Source: Chromera velia
Taxonomy: Eukaryota > Sar > Chromeraceae
Direction of reading: 5' to 3'
Assembly (NCBI GenBank): GCA_018398765.1
Contig: JAHBMJ010000416.1
Location: 2,501-49,584, forward strand
DNA length: 47,084 nucleotides
A model generated the notes under the pieces. That model was not told where the DNA came from, made no database searches, and saw only the letters and a list, made by a program, of their open reading frames with translations. Shown in pieces: positions 45,260 to 47,084 of the stretch (position 1 is its first letter; every line of letters starts with the position of its first letter). The translations under genes were made by a program, and so were the position numbers.

Positions 45260-46173
45260 TCACTGCATCGATATAAGGTTTTCGAGTCGAGTGAGGTCCT
45301 CTTGGGCTTCCTTCATGTCTCTGCAGGCCTCCAACTCCAATTTCATCTGGCCATTCATCATCTGCACGGCGTGCAGAGGCTTCGGACCCGCCCTCCCGTG
45401 CCCCTTTGCGTACGGCATCGCTTCCTGAAGGGTGGAGGGGTACTGCTGCAAATGCTCCAACAGTGCCTCTTTGTGGCATACCTCCTCTTGAAGCTCCTCC
45501 CTCATCCGTCTGTGCTCCTCTGCAATTCTCGCCTCCCTGTTCTGCTCCCTCTCATACCTATTCTCCACAATCTTCCGAGCTAACTTTCCGTTGTCTATCA
45601 GCATCGGACGGTCATACGCAGAGAGGGTGGGCACACGGGCTTCCTTGGGCATGGCAGTGCATTTCGAAAACTGGAACTGGAAGGCCAGCCGGTCCTTCTC
45701 GGTGTCCTGGTTGCGGCCTGGGAGGGGTCTGTCTGCCTTGTTGTGATATCCCTTCGTTTCCTTCAGGATAGTCTCGAGGGCCTTCTTCTTGGAGGCAGTC
45801 TGGGGCACTGCTGCCTTCTTGGGACGGCCAACCTGCAACCATGCATACTCCAAATAATGTGTATCGATGTAGTATTGTACATGCAAAGTGAACATCGAAA
45901 TGAACAGGAGAGCGCGAGGCTGAGATGGCTGATAGAAAGCTGCTGGCTGACCTTTGGTACGTCTACGACCGCTCTTTGAGGGCATGGCTTCTTCGGCTTT
46001 TCGCTCTGCTGTTGTTGGGCGTTCATGTCTTTGTGTATTGTCTTGATCAGAGGGTAGTTGATTTTGGGTGCGTGTTTGGTCTTGTAGAGCGAATAGAGCA
46101 GGCGTCCTGCCTCTGTGTCTCTCCCGAACCGCTTCCACATCTCTTCCTGAGCAAGAACCTCTGGAGGCTCCAT
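45260..46173 (-). CDS. Two-exon coiled-coil protein of unknown function
   Basis: Exon 1 spans 46173-45952 and exon 2 spans 45832-45260. The 119-nt intron (gtcagc...gcag) joins phase 0 to phase 0 and gives 264 residues ending in TGA. I chose the ATG at 46173 (MEPPEVLAQEEMWKRFGRD) for its purine-rich context; the frame is open further upstream and an additional 5' exon near 46390-46250 cannot be excluded. Residues 1-40 look ordered (TEAGRLLYSLYKTKHAPKIN), the middle is Lys/Pro-rich, and about residues 150-190 and 235-264 are Glu/Arg-rich predicted coiled coil. This layout is common in axonemal or cytoskeletal proteins, but I do not recognise a family, so function is unassigned. Confidence 0.7.
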
Positions 46174-47084
46174 CTTGGAAGAACTGGCTCTTTTGCAGAA
46201 CGGTGGAAAGGGAAAAAATGAAAGTGTTGCAAAGAGAGGACAATCAAGCAACACGTTGCACAGTGTCTCTGAGAGGCCAGTGAGTCACACAGCCTTTGTC
46301 GATTCGAGAAGGAAACGGGGCAGACAAAGTAGCTGAGCTCTTTTGTGCCATCAGGTGTGCTGATCTGGAAGTGGAGGCGTTCATCTTCATAGACTAAACT
46401 AGATATATACATCAGAGTGAGGCAAATTTCAAGTGCAACACCAAATTAATGCATGAAGCGCATGCATGCATGTATATACTCGATCCCAAATTGCGTACGC
46501 GCGTGCATGCATGCAAAGAAAATTATAAGCAGAAAAAAATCGCGCACTCGATTTGAATTCGCGCGTGCGCGCGCGCCCAGCGCGACTGACAAAACTGCAT
46601 GCGTGCATCCGCGAGCCCCAGAAGCCAAAGGCCGCGGCCAGGAATCCGATCTCGATATATGTCTATACTAGTCGGGGAGGCCCGAGGGACGACTGTCAGA
46701 CCCGAGGCGGAGAGGCTGGCCCGAGACGCGCGGAGCTTGGACCGAGGGTGTTAGGTATTAGGTTAGGCAAAAAAAGCTGCCAGCGAGGCTTGAACCTGGG
46801 ATGTGGGGTATAGCTGACGTACGTCAAATAGCGTATGTATCATGTACATACATGCGATTTTGCGGTTGTTTTACGATGCATGCATGCTATCTCAGATGGC
46901 GTATCAAACAGTATCTTCAATTATATATATAGATGATAAAGCAACGCATATGTCATTGCATGCAGCACTTGAAGCTGCACTTCACACAACACAGCTCAAC
47001 GATCCTCAATGATATAGAAGCGGAGAGATACTAAAAAATTATTAATGGAAAGCTCAGGCAAGATTGTTTAATGGGGGATCCCGA
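46174..47084. promoter_or_regulatory. Upstream region of the coiled-coil gene, rich in GCATGC
   Basis: GCATGCATGCATG occurs near 46455, TGCATGCATGCA near 46505, GCATGCGTGCAT near 46600, and further GCATGC cores near 46878 and 46961. CGCGCGTGCGCGCGCGC lies at about 46560. Position 5' of a minus-strand gene suggests promoter function; this is inference from motif density. No tRNA or other RNA gene is convincing here. Confidence 0.45.

Noticed and set aside
46760-46805. Sequence resembling a minus-strand tRNA T-arm (GGTTCAAG core)
   Set aside because: Stem pairing is poor and no cloverleaf can be drawn with the upstream sequence.

Overview
This is a eukaryotic nuclear window. The genes are multi-exon, with spliceosomal introns that are mostly GT-AG and end in YNGCAG, and the intergenic and intronic DNA is rich in simple repeats. 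TGCATGCA-type motifs, a photosynthetic-protist style SLC13/SAC1-like transporter, an autophagy protease and several non-LTR retrotransposons suggest an alveolate alga or relative; a chromerid would fit. That assignment is an impression from style, not a proven identification. I see no bacterial features, CRISPR arrays or convincing RNA genes.

The left half (about 0.2-21.3 kb) is transposon territory. A decayed APE-endonuclease LINE lies on the minus strand (about 0.22-11.5 kb). It is split by a younger, non-autonomous LTR retrotransposon with 464-bp LTRs, TG...CA ends and a 4-bp CAGC target duplication. A block of about 1.38 kb spanning the LINE/LTR junction is present twice in tandem with a single N exactly between the copies, so it is probably an assembly false duplication. 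Next come a degenerate unclassified minus-strand gene (12.3-15.3 kb) and, divergently, a second LINE of the restriction-like-endonuclease class on the plus strand (15.65-21.28 kb). That second LINE is one uninterrupted reading frame of 5.6 kb broken only by stop codons, nearly all TAG.

The right half holds three genes that look intact. An ATG4 family autophagy protease lies on the minus strand (26.5-31.4 kb), with a very large low-complexity insertion and a C-terminal LIR-like end. Divergent from it across 1.6 kb is a 15-exon gene on the plus strand (33.0-43.6 kb). Its exon chain sums to exactly 1,333 codons and encodes an SLC13/SAC1-like ion transporter with two RCK_C (TrkA-C) domains and a long N-terminal extension. 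Convergent with it is a two-exon coiled-coil protein on the minus strand (45.3-46.2 kb), with a GCATGC-rich region upstream.

The observations I rate highest are these: (1) four exon/intron boundaries of the transporter gene are duplicated inside the adjacent introns, each time next to a TTCATAC/GTATGAA motif, as if small palindromic elements or repair events were reshaping the introns; (2) stop codons in all three degenerate loci are strongly biased to TAG while the frames stay open; (3) the N-terminal part of the second LINE encodes hydrophobic, membrane-like segments; (4) the assembly duplication around the N.
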